DNA of 64,000 bases from Hymenobacter sp. DG25B (lineage in GTDB: Bacteria; Bacteroidota; Bacteroidia; Cytophagales; Hymenobacteraceae): the NCBI RefSeq assembly GCF_000801315.1, contig NZ_CP010054.1:1550001-1614000 (forward strand), written 5' to 3'. Position 1 is the stretch's first letter. Each line of letters begins with the position of its first letter. Positions 50,831-59,193 of this stretch are shown here, one piece after another. Below the pieces are notes generated by a model. It ran no database searches. It saw only the letters and a list, made by a program, of their open reading frames with translations, and was not told where the DNA came from. The position numbers and the translations under genes are program-made.

Positions 50831-51280
50831 CTATACCACCAGGGTGCAGACAAACGTCAGCAGCACACGCCCGGCCCGGGCACCAGGCGGGGAAGAATCA
50901 GAAGCGTGCCAAGCGCTGGCCTGCCGGGCCAACGAAGCCGAAGGAATACCGGGCCAACTGGGCGCCACAAACGCAGCCGTCATCCAAGCAGGGAGCAGCA
51001 CTTTGCTCCAGGCGTGCTCGGTGCCGGGTACGCTCAGCTTGTGCAGGTGGGCTTTAAAGTCGCAGCAAGGGGCTTTGAGCTGGAACTTGCCAGCGTCAGA
51101 CTTAGCCGCGGCCGGCATAGCAGTGCCGCAGCCGTGCTGGGGCGTGGTAAAAACCAGCTGCGCCGTACGCTGCCCGCTGCTCCGGCATACATGCTGCTGC
51201 ACCGTGAACCCTACCGAGGCGGTAAGGACCAGCAGCGCCAGCCAGGCACTAAACAGCCGATGAGCAAGGGGGCGTTTCAC
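50831..51280 (-). CDS. HYC_CC_PP family protein
   Basis: 149 residues, starting at GTG 51280. There is no ATG near the family N-terminus (KRPLAHRLFSAWLALLVLTA, then SVGFTVQQHVC), and the longer upstream frame is not signal-like. The family-defining spots are visible: QQHVC for HYC, APCCDFKAHLHKLS for CC, and DSSPPGARA for PP. Such small exported Cys/His proteins are coded ahead of TonB receptors and HMA proteins in Bacteroidota and probably handle metal in the periplasm. TATCTTTG ends five bases before the GTG, so the message may be leaderless. Confidence 0.82.
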   Translation of the reverse strand: MKRPLAHRLFSAWLALLVLTASVGFTVQQHVCRSSGQRTAQLVFTTPQHGCGTAMPAAAKSDAGKFQLKAPCCDFKAHLHKLSVPGTEHAWSKVLLPAWMTAAFVAPSWPGIPSASLARQASAWHASDSSPPGARAGRVLLTFVCTLVV

Positions 51281-51285
51281 AGATA

Positions 51286-51293
51286 CAAAGATA
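51286..51293 (-). promoter_or_regulatory. -7 element next to the HYC_CC_PP start
   Basis: TATCTTTG on the minus strand, five bases upstream of the GTG start. A TTG lies 24 nt further up, one base outside the normal range. Transcription would begin at or very near the start codon. Confidence 0.5.
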
Positions 51294-51640
51294 CACAGCC
51301 AGAAGCAGGGTTGCGTGCAAACCAGCCGCCGGGGTGTATATAATCCGGGCCTGAAATGCTGCCGGCCATCGTCCGCATCCCACAAAAAACACGGATATTT
51401 GCCGGCCTATTGGTAGGAAATAAGAGGGGGCGAGGACGAGGGATAAAACAGTTGGTGGTAGTTGATTGACCCCGGCGGATTAAGGACCAAAAACGGCGCT
51501 GATGGTGTAAAGTGGGAGCCGGTTTTCTGGACCTGACATTCTGTCAAAGGCCTTTCCACTTTCTTCCAAGAAGGAGCACGATGCCCCCTTGAATATTCAA
51601 AAAACCCTTTCTATTGGCTTGAAATGCGGTTTTTGGATTG
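51294..51640. other. Divergent intergenic region before the dcw cluster
   Basis: About 350 bp between the metal module (-) and the mraZ control region (+). No credible gene. GC is ordinary at first and lower after 51590. Nothing else stands out. Confidence 0.5.
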
Positions 51641-51693
51641 TGGTAGAAAATGGTAAATCGTGGTTGTGTTTTGCCGGGCAATGTGTACTTTTG
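51641..51693 (+). promoter_or_regulatory. MraZ boxes overlapping the dcw promoter
   Basis: Three direct repeats TGGTA (51641), TGGTA (51651) and TGGTT (51661) are spaced exactly 10 bp, the MraZ-box layout known from other phyla (TGG-rich five-mers with five-base gaps). The promoter is TTG (51664-51666), 19 nt, TACTTTTG (51686-51693). The third box covers the TTG, as expected for repression of the cluster by its own first gene product. Confidence 0.85.
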
Positions 51694-51725
51694 CTAACAT
51701 CCCTGAAACGCGCCCCACTTAATTC

Positions 51726-52199
51726 ATGAATCTTCTCTCTGGCGAATACGAGTGCAAGCTGGACCCGAAAGGGCGCCTGGTGCTGCCCGCCAAGGTGAAG
51801 GGGAACCTGCCGGAAGCCTCCGGCAACCAGTTGGTGCTGGTGCGCGGCTTTGAGCCCTGCCTGGTGCTGTACCCGCGGGAGTCCTGGCGTGTAATTCATG
51901 ATAAGGTGATGGCGCTGGATGAGTTCAATGAGGAGTACCGCCAGTTTCAGCGCAACTTCTTCCGGGGCATGACGGAGGTAGAGCTGGATAACATCGGCCG
52001 CTTTATGCTGCCCCGCACTATGCTGCGCTACTCCGGCATTGAGAAGGAAGCCATTATTGTGGGCCTCGGCAACCGCTGCGAAATCTGGGAGCCCGAGCGC
52101 TACGAAGAATACCTCATCAAAGACCAGCAGAGCTTCTCCAAGCTGGCGCAGAAATTCCTGACCACCGAAACTGGCCCTGCTGGCCCCCTGGCCGCATGA
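51726..52199 (+). CDS. mraZ: MraZ, transcriptional regulator of the dcw cluster
   Basis: A 157-residue protein with two AbrB-like SpoVT motifs: GEYECKLDPKGRLVLPAKVK at residues 6-25 and VELDNIGRFMLPRTMLRYSG at about 85-104. MraZ forms a ring that binds repeated boxes ahead of its own gene. Three such boxes lie 61-85 bp upstream. The stop codon overlaps the rsmH start (ATGA), so translation is coupled. Confidence 0.95.
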   Translation: MNLLSGEYECKLDPKGRLVLPAKVKGNLPEASGNQLVLVRGFEPCLVLYPRESWRVIHDKVMALDEFNEEYRQFQRNFFRGMTEVELDNIGRFMLPRTMLRYSGIEKEAIIVGLGNRCEIWEPERYEEYLIKDQQSFSKLAQKFLTTETGPAGPLAA

Positions 52200-53140
52200 G
52201 CACCGAATACCAGAACGATACCGCCTACCACCGCCCCGTCATGCTGGCCGAATGCCTGGCCGGGCTGGATATGCAGCCCGACGGCCGGTACGTAGACGTG
52301 ACGTTTGGCGGCGGCGGCCACTCAGCCCGCATGCTGGAGCGCCTTACCACCGGCCACCTCTACAGCTTTGATCAGGATGCCGACGCGGAGCGCGAAGCCG
52401 CCCAGCTGGCCCGTCCGCAGTTCACCTTTATCCGCAGCAACTTCCGTAACCTTTACCAGGAGCTAGCCCAGCGCAACGCTCTGCCCGTAGATGGGCTGCT
52501 GGCCGACCTGGGCGTATCCTCCCACCAGTTTGATACCCCGGAGCGCGGCTTTAGCACCCGCTTTGATGGCCCCCTGGACATGCGCATGAACTCCGAGGAT
52601 GGCCCCAGCGCCGCCGACGTAGTAAATGAGTACGAGGAAGCTGCCCTGCACCGCATTTTTGGGATGTACGGCGAGGTGACCAACGCCCGCACCCTGGCCC
52701 GCACCCTGTCCACCGCCCGCCGCGGAAATTCCATCCAGACCATTGGCGAGCTGAAAAAGGCCATTGCCAGCTGCATGCCCCGCGGCAAGGAGAATAAGTA
52801 CCTGGCCCAGGTATTTCAGGCTTTGCGCATTGAGGTAAACGATGAAATGACGGCCCTGCAGGAAATGCTGGAGCAAACCGCCCGGGTATTGCGCCCCGGC
52901 GGCCGGCTGGTAGTCATGTCCTACCACTCCCTGGAAGACCGGCTGGTGAAGAACTTCATGGCCAAAGGAAAATTCTTCGGTGAAGCCGAGAAAGACCTTT
53001 TCGGCCACACGCACGTGCCCTTTGAGGTGCTCACGCGCAAGCCGGTAGAAGCGTCGGCGGAGGAAGTAGCTGCCAACAGCCGCGCCCGCTCAGCTAAGCT
53101 GCGCATTGCAGTTCGCAACACGTTCAATTCTGAATTTTAA
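52196..53140 (+). CDS. rsmH: 16S rRNA (cytosine-1402-N4)-methyltransferase
   Basis: A 314-residue SAM-dependent enzyme (MraW). YHRPVMLAECLAGLDMQPDG, then YVDVTFGGGGHSARML with the SAM loop, ADLGVSSHQFDTPERGFSTR, and GGRLVVMSYHSLEDRLVKNF are all standard. It methylates C1402 of 16S rRNA in the P-site. The start overlaps mraZ by four bases. A 124-bp gap with AT-rich inverted repeats separates it from ftsL. Confidence 0.96.
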   Translation: MSTEYQNDTAYHRPVMLAECLAGLDMQPDGRYVDVTFGGGGHSARMLERLTTGHLYSFDQDADAEREAAQLARPQFTFIRSNFRNLYQELAQRNALPVDGLLADLGVSSHQFDTPERGFSTRFDGPLDMRMNSEDGPSAADVVNEYEEAALHRIFGMYGEVTNARTLARTLSTARRGNSIQTIGELKKAIASCMPRGKENKYLAQVFQALRIEVNDEMTALQEMLEQTARVLRPGGRLVVMSYHSLEDRLVKNFMAKGKFFGEAEKDLFGHTHVPFEVLTRKPVEASAEEVAANSRARSAKLRIAVRNTFNSEF

Positions 53141-53258
53141 ATGATAAATTCTGAATTAACCTTCCTCGTCCATTCAAGGCCAACCGAAATTTTAAAGTTT
53201 GCCTGCCAAGAAGCACTATCTACCCATTCATAATTCAGAATTCAAAATTCAGAATTAA
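53124..53258. repeat. AT-rich inverted-repeat element between rsmH and ftsL
   Basis: Left tract AATTCTGAATTTTAAATGAT and following (to about 53159, overlapping the rsmH stop) and right tract ending AATTCAGAATTAAG (53227-53258) are inverted copies based on AATTCTGAATT, flanking about 70 bp. The layout is like that at 40932-41040. Confidence 0.6.
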
Positions 53259-53264
53259 GTAAAC

Positions 53265-53996
53265 ATGGCCCTTAACACGCTCCGTCCGCCTTCCTCGCAG
53301 CCCCGGGCCAATGTGCCCCGGGAGGTGGTGCCGCCGGCTCCCGCTCCGGAGCCGCCGCGCGAGCCAGCGCGCGAAAAGCCGGAGCGCCCGCGCCCCACAC
53401 GGCCACGCAGCACCTGGAGCGTTTTTTCCCTGCTGGACCGCCTCGCCAGTATGGATGGGTTGTTCCGCGAAGGGCTGCCCGTGCGCTTTTTGCCGCACGT
53501 GCTCTTTATCATGTTCCTGACGCTGGTTTACATCGGCAACACGCACTACGGCCTGCGCATGAATCGCAGCATTCAGAAGCTGAAGCTGGAAACTGAAGAC
53601 CTGCGCGCCGACTACACCACGCTGAAATCAGACTACATGGAGGCCAGCAAGCAAAGCGAGGTGGCCCGCAAAGTAGCCGCCTACGGTCTGGTGGAAAGCT
53701 CCTCGCCGCCGTTCCGCATTACCGTGCCCGCCGGCCGCCTGGATGCCGCCGAGCTGGATACCAAGCCCTTGCTGACGGCTGACTCCGTAGCGGCCCAGGC
53801 CGTGGCCGACTCCGCCGCCCGTGCCAACCCGCCCGCCGCCGAAGATGAGCCCGTGGATGTAGGTGCGCCGCCCGTGCCGGTGGGAGTGCCCACCACTGAG
53901 GCTACTGAAACCGGCTTACAACAACCCAAAGCAAAAACTACCGCCAAGCCTTCTTCCAATCGTTCAGCCAACCGCCGCAATGAAAGGAAACGTTAA
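53265..53996 (+). CDS. ftsL: FtsL-like divisome protein
   Basis: A 243-residue bitopic protein. The first 60 residues are Pro/Arg-rich and cytosolic (PPAPAPEPPREPAREKPERP). A membrane helix lies at about residues 78-95 (VLFIMFLTLVYIGNTHYGL), followed by a short coiled coil (NRSIQKLKLETEDLRADYTT). A long Ala/Pro/Thr-rich periplasmic tail of about 90 residues ends NRSANRRNERKR. FtsL links FtsQ/FtsB to FtsW-FtsI in the septum. Position between rsmH and ftsI and the helix plus coiled coil support the call. The protein is about twice the usual length because of the two extensions. It overlaps ftsI by 17 bp. Confidence 0.88.
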   Translation: MALNTLRPPSSQPRANVPREVVPPAPAPEPPREPAREKPERPRPTRPRSTWSVFSLLDRLASMDGLFREGLPVRFLPHVLFIMFLTLVYIGNTHYGLRMNRSIQKLKLETEDLRADYTTLKSDYMEASKQSEVARKVAAYGLVESSSPPFRITVPAGRLDAAELDTKPLLTADSVAAQAVADSAARANPPAAEDEPVDVGAPPVPVGVPTTEATETGLQQPKAKTTAKPSSNRSANRRNERKR

Positions 53997-56304
53997 AAAA
54001 TCCATTGTTACCCGCGTCCGCCTGGCATTCCTGGGCGTTTGCCTGTTTTCGGCGGCAGTGGTGTGGAAGGTGGCGCGCATTCAGTTTAACGAAGGGGAAA
54101 AGTGGCGCGCCCTGGAGCAGGAGCGCCGCATTGTGTACCAGCCCGTGTTTGCCACCCGCGGCAATATCTACTCCGATAACGAGAGCATCATGGCTACCTC
54201 GCTGCCCTTCTACCGGGTGGCCTGGGACCCTTCCGTGGTAAATGAGCAGACTTTTCGTGGTGGGGTAGATTCCCTGGCGCTGCTGCTTTCGCAGTTTTTC
54301 AAGGACCGCAGCCCGCAGGAATACCGCCGCAAGCTGGTGAATGCCAAGCGTGCCAGGGACCCGGCCGTGCGCTACCTGCGCCTCAACTCACGCCAGATCA
54401 ACTTTCAGGAGAAAAAGCTGCTGGCGCAGTGGCCCATTTTCCGGGCCGGCAAAAACAAGGGCGGGGCTATTTTTGAAAAGGTAGACAAGCGCTTCCGGCC
54501 CTTCGGCGGGCTGGCCCAGCGCACCATTGGCTTCATCAACGAAGACAAAAACGGTGCGGGCCTGGAGTATACTTTCAACAAGCACCTGGCCGGCAAAGAC
54601 GGCGAAGCCCTGTTTGAGCGCCTGCCCGGCGGCAACAAGCCCATTTACGATGGCACCGAGGTGAAGCCCGTGCCCGGCTACGACGTGAAAACCACCCTGG
54701 ACATCAACCTGCAGGACGTAGCCGAAAATGCCCTGTACAAGTCCCTTGTAGATAACAATGCCCAGTATGGCTGCGTGATTCTGATGGAGGTGAAAACCGG
54801 CGAAATCAAGGCCGTGGCCAACCTGGGTAAGGTGGCCGAGGGCATTTATAAGGAAGACTACAACTACGCCATTGCCGACCAGGGCCGGACCGAGCCGGGC
54901 TCCACCTTCAAGCTGGCTTCCATGATGGCCCTGTTTGAGGAAAACCCCGACATCACCCTGGACGACATGGTGGACACCGGCAACGGCCGCGTATACGTGG
55001 GGGGCGCCGTAAAAACGGACTCACACGGCTACGGCAAGATTACCGTGAAGCAGGTGTTCGAGAAATCCTCCAACATTGGCGTGGCCAAGCTGGTAGATCA
55101 TCAGTTCAGCAAAGACCCCAGCAAGTACACCGATTACCTGAAGAAGTTTGGGCTGGATAAACCGCTGGGCTTCCAGATGGCCGGCGAGGCCCGCCCCTAC
55201 GTGAAAGACCCCACCGACCGTAGCTGGAGCCGTACCTCGCTCACTACCATGAGCATTGGCTACGAGCTGAAGCTGGCGCCCCTGCAAACCCTGGCTTTCT
55301 ATAATGCCGTGGCCAACGATGGCGTGAAGGTGCAGCCCATTATTGTGCGGGAAATCAAGCAGGCCGATAAGGTGCTGGAGCACTTTGAGCCCCGCATCCT
55401 GAATCAGAAAATCTGCTCGGAAGAAACGCTGGCCAAAGTGCGCGCCATGATGGAAGGCGTGGTAACGGAAGGCACCGCCCGCGGCATCCGCTCCGCCGAC
55501 TTTACCATGGCCGGCAAAACCGGCACCGCCTGGAAATTCAAGAACGGCGCCTACACCAAAGTATATTCCACCAGCTTCTGCGGCTATTTCCCCGCCGATA
55601 AGCCCAAGTACAGCTGCATTGTGGTGGTCGATTCGCCCAAGAACGGCCGCATTTATGGCGCTGACGTGGCGGCCCCCGTTTTCCGGGAGCTGGCCGACAA
55701 AGCCATGGCCCGCGACGCCGCCAGCCAGCGGCCCCTGCTGGCCCGGGCGCCCGTCAACAAAAAGCGCATTCCCTACGTGGGCGGCGGTATGCAGGATGAG
55801 CTGCAGCTGGTGTGTGAGCGTATTGGTCTGAAAAGTGAAAGTCAGGCCGATGGTGACGACTGGGTGCGTACCGAGCAGACGGACAGCAATACTAAAACCC
55901 TGGCCTTGCAGGTGAATCCTATTAAGCGCGGTCGGGTGCCTAACGTGGTGGGCATGACGCTGCGTGATGCTTTGTTCCTGCTGGAAAACCGCGGCTTGCG
56001 CGTGCGCCTGAACGGCACTGGCCGGGTAAAGGCGCAGTCGATAGCCGCTGGCACGCCCTTGCAGCGGGGCGCTACCGTGATGCTGGAGCTGCAGCCTATT
56101 GGCCAGAAAGCGGCGGCTCCGGCCCCGCTGCCGGCTCCGGAGGCTACCAAGCTGGCCGAAAACAAGCTGCTGACCCCCGCCGACCCCGACCCTGCTAAAA
56201 CCCGGGCCGCCCTGCTGGAAAAGCAGCGCCGGCTCAAGCAGCAGCTCACCCAGGAAGACGCCGACGCGCCGGAAATCAAATCTAAATCGAAAGCTAAAGT
56301 ATAA
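53980..56304 (+). CDS. ftsI: Septal transpeptidase FtsI (PBP3-type) with PASTA domain
   Basis: 774 residues from the ATG at 53980 (MKGNVKKSIVTRVRLAFLGV), where a cytosolic tail and membrane anchor begin; the open frame further upstream lies inside ftsL. A dimerisation domain (PVFATRGNIYSDNESIMATS) precedes the transpeptidase with the active Ser in EPGSTFKLASMM (about residue 308), SSN in VFEKSSNIGVAKL (about 363) and KTG in MAGKTGTAWKF (about 513). A C-terminal PASTA domain (RGRVPNVVGMTLRDALFLLE) follows, then a charged tail. It crosslinks septal peptidoglycan. The PASTA domain is usual in this phylum. Confidence 0.95.
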   Translation: MKGNVKKSIVTRVRLAFLGVCLFSAAVVWKVARIQFNEGEKWRALEQERRIVYQPVFATRGNIYSDNESIMATSLPFYRVAWDPSVVNEQTFRGGVDSLALLLSQFFKDRSPQEYRRKLVNAKRARDPAVRYLRLNSRQINFQEKKLLAQWPIFRAGKNKGGAIFEKVDKRFRPFGGLAQRTIGFINEDKNGAGLEYTFNKHLAGKDGEALFERLPGGNKPIYDGTEVKPVPGYDVKTTLDINLQDVAENALYKSLVDNNAQYGCVILMEVKTGEIKAVANLGKVAEGIYKEDYNYAIADQGRTEPGSTFKLASMMALFEENPDITLDDMVDTGNGRVYVGGAVKTDSHGYGKITVKQVFEKSSNIGVAKLVDHQFSKDPSKYTDYLKKFGLDKPLGFQMAGEARPYVKDPTDRSWSRTSLTTMSIGYELKLAPLQTLAFYNAVANDGVKVQPIIVREIKQADKVLEHFEPRILNQKICSEETLAKVRAMMEGVVTEGTARGIRSADFTMAGKTGTAWKFKNGAYTKVYSTSFCGYFPADKPKYSCIVVVDSPKNGRIYGADVAAPVFRELADKAMARDAASQRPLLARAPVNKKRIPYVGGGMQDELQLVCERIGLKSESQADGDDWVRTEQTDSNTKTLALQVNPIKRGRVPNVVGMTLRDALFLLENRGLRVRLNGTGRVKAQSIAAGTPLQRGATVMLELQPIGQKAAAPAPLPAPEATKLAENKLLTPADPDPAKTRAALLEKQRRLKQQLTQEDADAPEIKSKSKAKV

Positions 56305-56349
56305 CGCTCCGGCACCGGGCTACCTGCCCGGCCTAGGCTCTTTTTCTGC

Positions 56350-57831
56350 ATGGAATCTTCTCTCTCGCACCCCCTTTCGTTTCTGCTGACCGGCCTGAAT
56401 GTAGTGGCCCAGCACGGCCCGGCCGAGGTGGCAGTGCGCGGCCTTACGCTGGACTCGCGGCAGGCAGCTCCCGGGCTGGCCTTCTTCGCCCTGCGCGGCG
56501 CCGCTACTGATGGGCACCAGTTTATTCCGAAGGCGGTGGAGCAGGGGGTAAGCGTTATTTTCTGCGAAGAGCTGCCCACCGAGCTGAACCCCGCCACCAC
56601 CTACGTGCAGGTGCCCGACAGCGCGGCCGCCATGGCTTTTGTGGCCGCCGCTTTCTACGGGCAGCCTTCCCGCAAGCTCAAGCTGGTGGGCATTACGGGT
56701 ACCAACGGCAAAACCACCTGCGCCACGGTGCTGCACAAGCTCTTCCGGGAGCTGGGCTACCATGTGGGCCTGTTGAGCACGGTGCAGAATCAGATTGACG
56801 AGGAGGTAATTCCGGCCACGCACACCACGCCCGATGCCATCCGGCTGAACGAGTTGCTGGCGCGTATGGTGCAGGCCGGCTGCTCCCACGTGTTTATGGA
56901 GGTAAGCTCCCACGCCGTGGTGCAGCACCGCGTCACGGGCCTGCACTTCGCGGGCGGTGTGTTTACCAACCTCACCCACGACCACCTCGACTACCACGGC
57001 ACATTTGATGAGTATCTGAAAGCCAAAAAAGGCTTTTTCGATGCGCTGCCGAAAACGGCGTTTGCCTTGACCAATGCTGACGACAAGCGCGGCATGGTGA
57101 TGCTGCAGAACACCGCCGCCCGCCGCGAAACCTACTCGCTGCGCGGTCCGGCCACGTTCCGGGCCCGGCTGATTGAAAATGCCGTGCATGGCCTGCACCT
57201 GGAGGTAGGCGGCCACGAAGTGCAGTTCCGCCTCATTGGGGTGTTCAACGCTTATAACATCCTGGCCATTTATGGCGCGGCGGTGCTGCTGGGCGAAGAT
57301 GCCGCCGAGGTGCTCACCGTACTATCGGGGCTGACCTCCGCGCCCGGGCGTTTTGAGCCGGTGGTTTCAGCGAAAACCCGCGTAACGGGCATTGTAGACT
57401 ACGCCCACACGCCCGATGCGCTGGAAAATGTGCTCGATACCATTGCCGATATCCGCCAGCCCCAGCAGCAGGTGATTACCGTGGTGGGTTGCGGCGGCAA
57501 CCGCGACGGGGCCAAGCGCCCCATCATGGCCAACCTGGCCTGCAAGGGTTCCGATAGAGTAATTCTGACTTCGGACAACCCCCGCTTCGAAGACCCCAAT
57601 GATATTCTGGCCCAAATGCAGGCCGGCGTACTGCCCCAGGACCTGGGCAAAGTACTCACCATTGCCGACCGGCGCGAGGCCATCAAAACCGCTTGCGCCT
57701 TGGCCGGCCCCGGCGACATTGTGCTGGTAGCCGGCAAAGGCCACGAAACTTATCAGGAAATCAAAGGCGTACGCTCCGCCTTCGACGACAAACAGACACT
57801 ACAGGAAATGTTTACGCTATTGGGAAAATGA
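56350..57831 (+). CDS. murE: UDP-MurNAc-tripeptide synthetase (diaminopimelate type)
   Basis: A 493-residue Mur ligase. N-terminal VRGLTLDSRQAAPGLAFFAL, ATP-binding VGITGTNGKTTCATVLHKLF, then AHTTPDAIRLNELLARM, and the C-terminal domain with LTSDNPRFEDPNDI. DNPR is the loop read as meso-diaminopimelate specificity in MurE. Carbamylated-Lys region SHAVVQHRVTGLHFAGGVFT is present. It lies 45 bp after ftsI. Confidence 0.95.
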   Translation: MESSLSHPLSFLLTGLNVVAQHGPAEVAVRGLTLDSRQAAPGLAFFALRGAATDGHQFIPKAVEQGVSVIFCEELPTELNPATTYVQVPDSAAAMAFVAAAFYGQPSRKLKLVGITGTNGKTTCATVLHKLFRELGYHVGLLSTVQNQIDEEVIPATHTTPDAIRLNELLARMVQAGCSHVFMEVSSHAVVQHRVTGLHFAGGVFTNLTHDHLDYHGTFDEYLKAKKGFFDALPKTAFALTNADDKRGMVMLQNTAARRETYSLRGPATFRARLIENAVHGLHLEVGGHEVQFRLIGVFNAYNILAIYGAAVLLGEDAAEVLTVLSGLTSAPGRFEPVVSAKTRVTGIVDYAHTPDALENVLDTIADIRQPQQQVITVVGCGGNRDGAKRPIMANLACKGSDRVILTSDNPRFEDPNDILAQMQAGVLPQDLGKVLTIADRREAIKTACALAGPGDIVLVAGKGHETYQEIKGVRSAFDDKQTLQEMFTLLGK

Positions 57832-57971
57832 AAATAACCCAGCTAATAGCGCCGACTATGAACCAGTAGTACTTCAAAATCTGCTAAAACACAACCTTTG
57901 ACCCCAACCCAAAAAGCGGAATATTTGCAGTAAGGAAACTACCTCTCTGTTATCAGCTGAACCCTGCGCCC

Positions 57972-59192
57972 ATGCTCTATTACCTTTTTACGTATCTCTA
58001 TAAGACTTACCACCTGCCGGGCGCGGGTGTTTTCCAGTTTATTTCGTTTCGGGCGGCCATGGCGGTGGTTACTTCGCTCATTATCGCGCAGTTTTTTGGC
58101 AAGCCGCTCATCCGCATCCTTCAGCGCAAGCAAATAGGGGAGAGCATCCGCGACCTGGGCCTGACGGGCCAGATGGAGAAAAAAGGCACACCTACCATGG
58201 GCGGCCTCATTATCCTGCTGGCCATTCTGGTGCCGGTACTGCTGTTTGCCAAGCTTGATAACGTGTACATCGTGCTGATGCTGCTGAGCACCGTGTGGCT
58301 GGGCCTGATTGGGTTTGTGGATGACTACATCAAAGTAGTAAAGAAGGATAAGGAAGGCCTGGCCGGGCGCTTTAAGGTGCTGGGTCAGATTGGTTTGGGT
58401 CTTACGGTAGGTTGGGTGCTGTTCTTCAGCAAGGACGTAACCGTGCGCCAGTACCTGCTGCCCAACGGGGAGCTGTCGGCGGTAGATGCCAGCACCGTGT
58501 ATCAGGATGTGAAGCTGATGATTACCACCATTCCCTTCGCCAAAAACAACGAGCTGAACTACGGCAACCTGTTCAGCTACGCCGGCCCGTACTTCAACGG
58601 GCTGTACAGCATCCTCTACATTCCCATTGTTATTCTGATTATCACGGCCGTATCCAACGGCGCGAACATCACCGATGGTCTCGACGGGCTGGCGGCCGGA
58701 ACTTCGGCCATCATTGGTATTACGCTGGCCATTTTCGCCTTCGTGAGCGGTAACTCGGTTTTGGCTGATTACCTCGACATCATGTACATCCCCAACTCCG
58801 GGGAGCTGGTAATCTTCTGTACGGCCTTTGTGGGGGCGTGCGTGGGTTTCCTGTGGTACAACAGCTATCCGGCGCAGGTATTTATGGGCGACACCGGCTC
58901 TTTGGCCATTGGCGGCATCATTGCGGTGCTGGCCCTCATTGTGCGCAAAGAGCTGCTGATTCCGGTACTGTGCGGCATTTTCCTGATTGAAAACCTGTCG
59001 GTAATGGTGCAGGTGGGCTACTTCAAATACACCCGCCGCAAGTACGGCGAAGGCCGCCGTTTGCTGCGCATGTCACCGCTGCACCACCACTACCAAAAGC
59101 TGGGCTACCACGAGTCTAAAATTGTGTCCCGGTTCTGGATTGTGGGCATTATGCTGGCCGTGCTCACGCTCGTAACCCTGAAGCTGCGCTAA
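57972..59192 (+). CDS. mraY: Phospho-MurNAc-pentapeptide transferase
   Basis: A 406-residue polytopic enzyme with about ten helices. [40 protein letters not shown] (Mg-binding Asp pair), [20 protein letters not shown] and [20 protein letters not shown], plus the [20 protein letters not shown] loop, are all typical. It makes lipid I from UDP-MurNAc-pentapeptide. murD starts one base after its stop. murF, the enzyme that acts between MurE and MraY in the pathway, is not in the cluster, as often in this phylum. Confidence 0.96.
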   Translation: MLYYLFTYLYKTYHLPGAGVFQFISFRAAMAVVTSLIIAQFFGKPLIRILQRKQIGESIRDLGLTGQMEKKGTPTMGGLIILLAILVPVLLFAKLDNVYIVLMLLSTVWLGLIGFVDDYIKVVKKDKEGLAGRFKVLGQIGLGLTVGWVLFFSKDVTVRQYLLPNGELSAVDASTVYQDVKLMITTIPFAKNNELNYGNLFSYAGPYFNGLYSILYIPIVILIITAVSNGANITDGLDGLAAGTSAIIGITLAIFAFVSGNSVLADYLDIMYIPNSGELVIFCTAFVGACVGFLWYNSYPAQVFMGDTGSLAIGGIIAVLALIVRKELLIPVLCGIFLIENLSVMVQVGYFKYTRRKYGEGRRLLRMSPLHHHYQKLGYHESKIVSRFWIVGIMLAVLTLVTLKLR

Positions 59193-59193
59193 T

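Noticed and set aside
53863..53979. Upstream extension of ftsI
   Set aside because: It lies within ftsL in another frame; the membrane anchor of FtsI starts at 53980.
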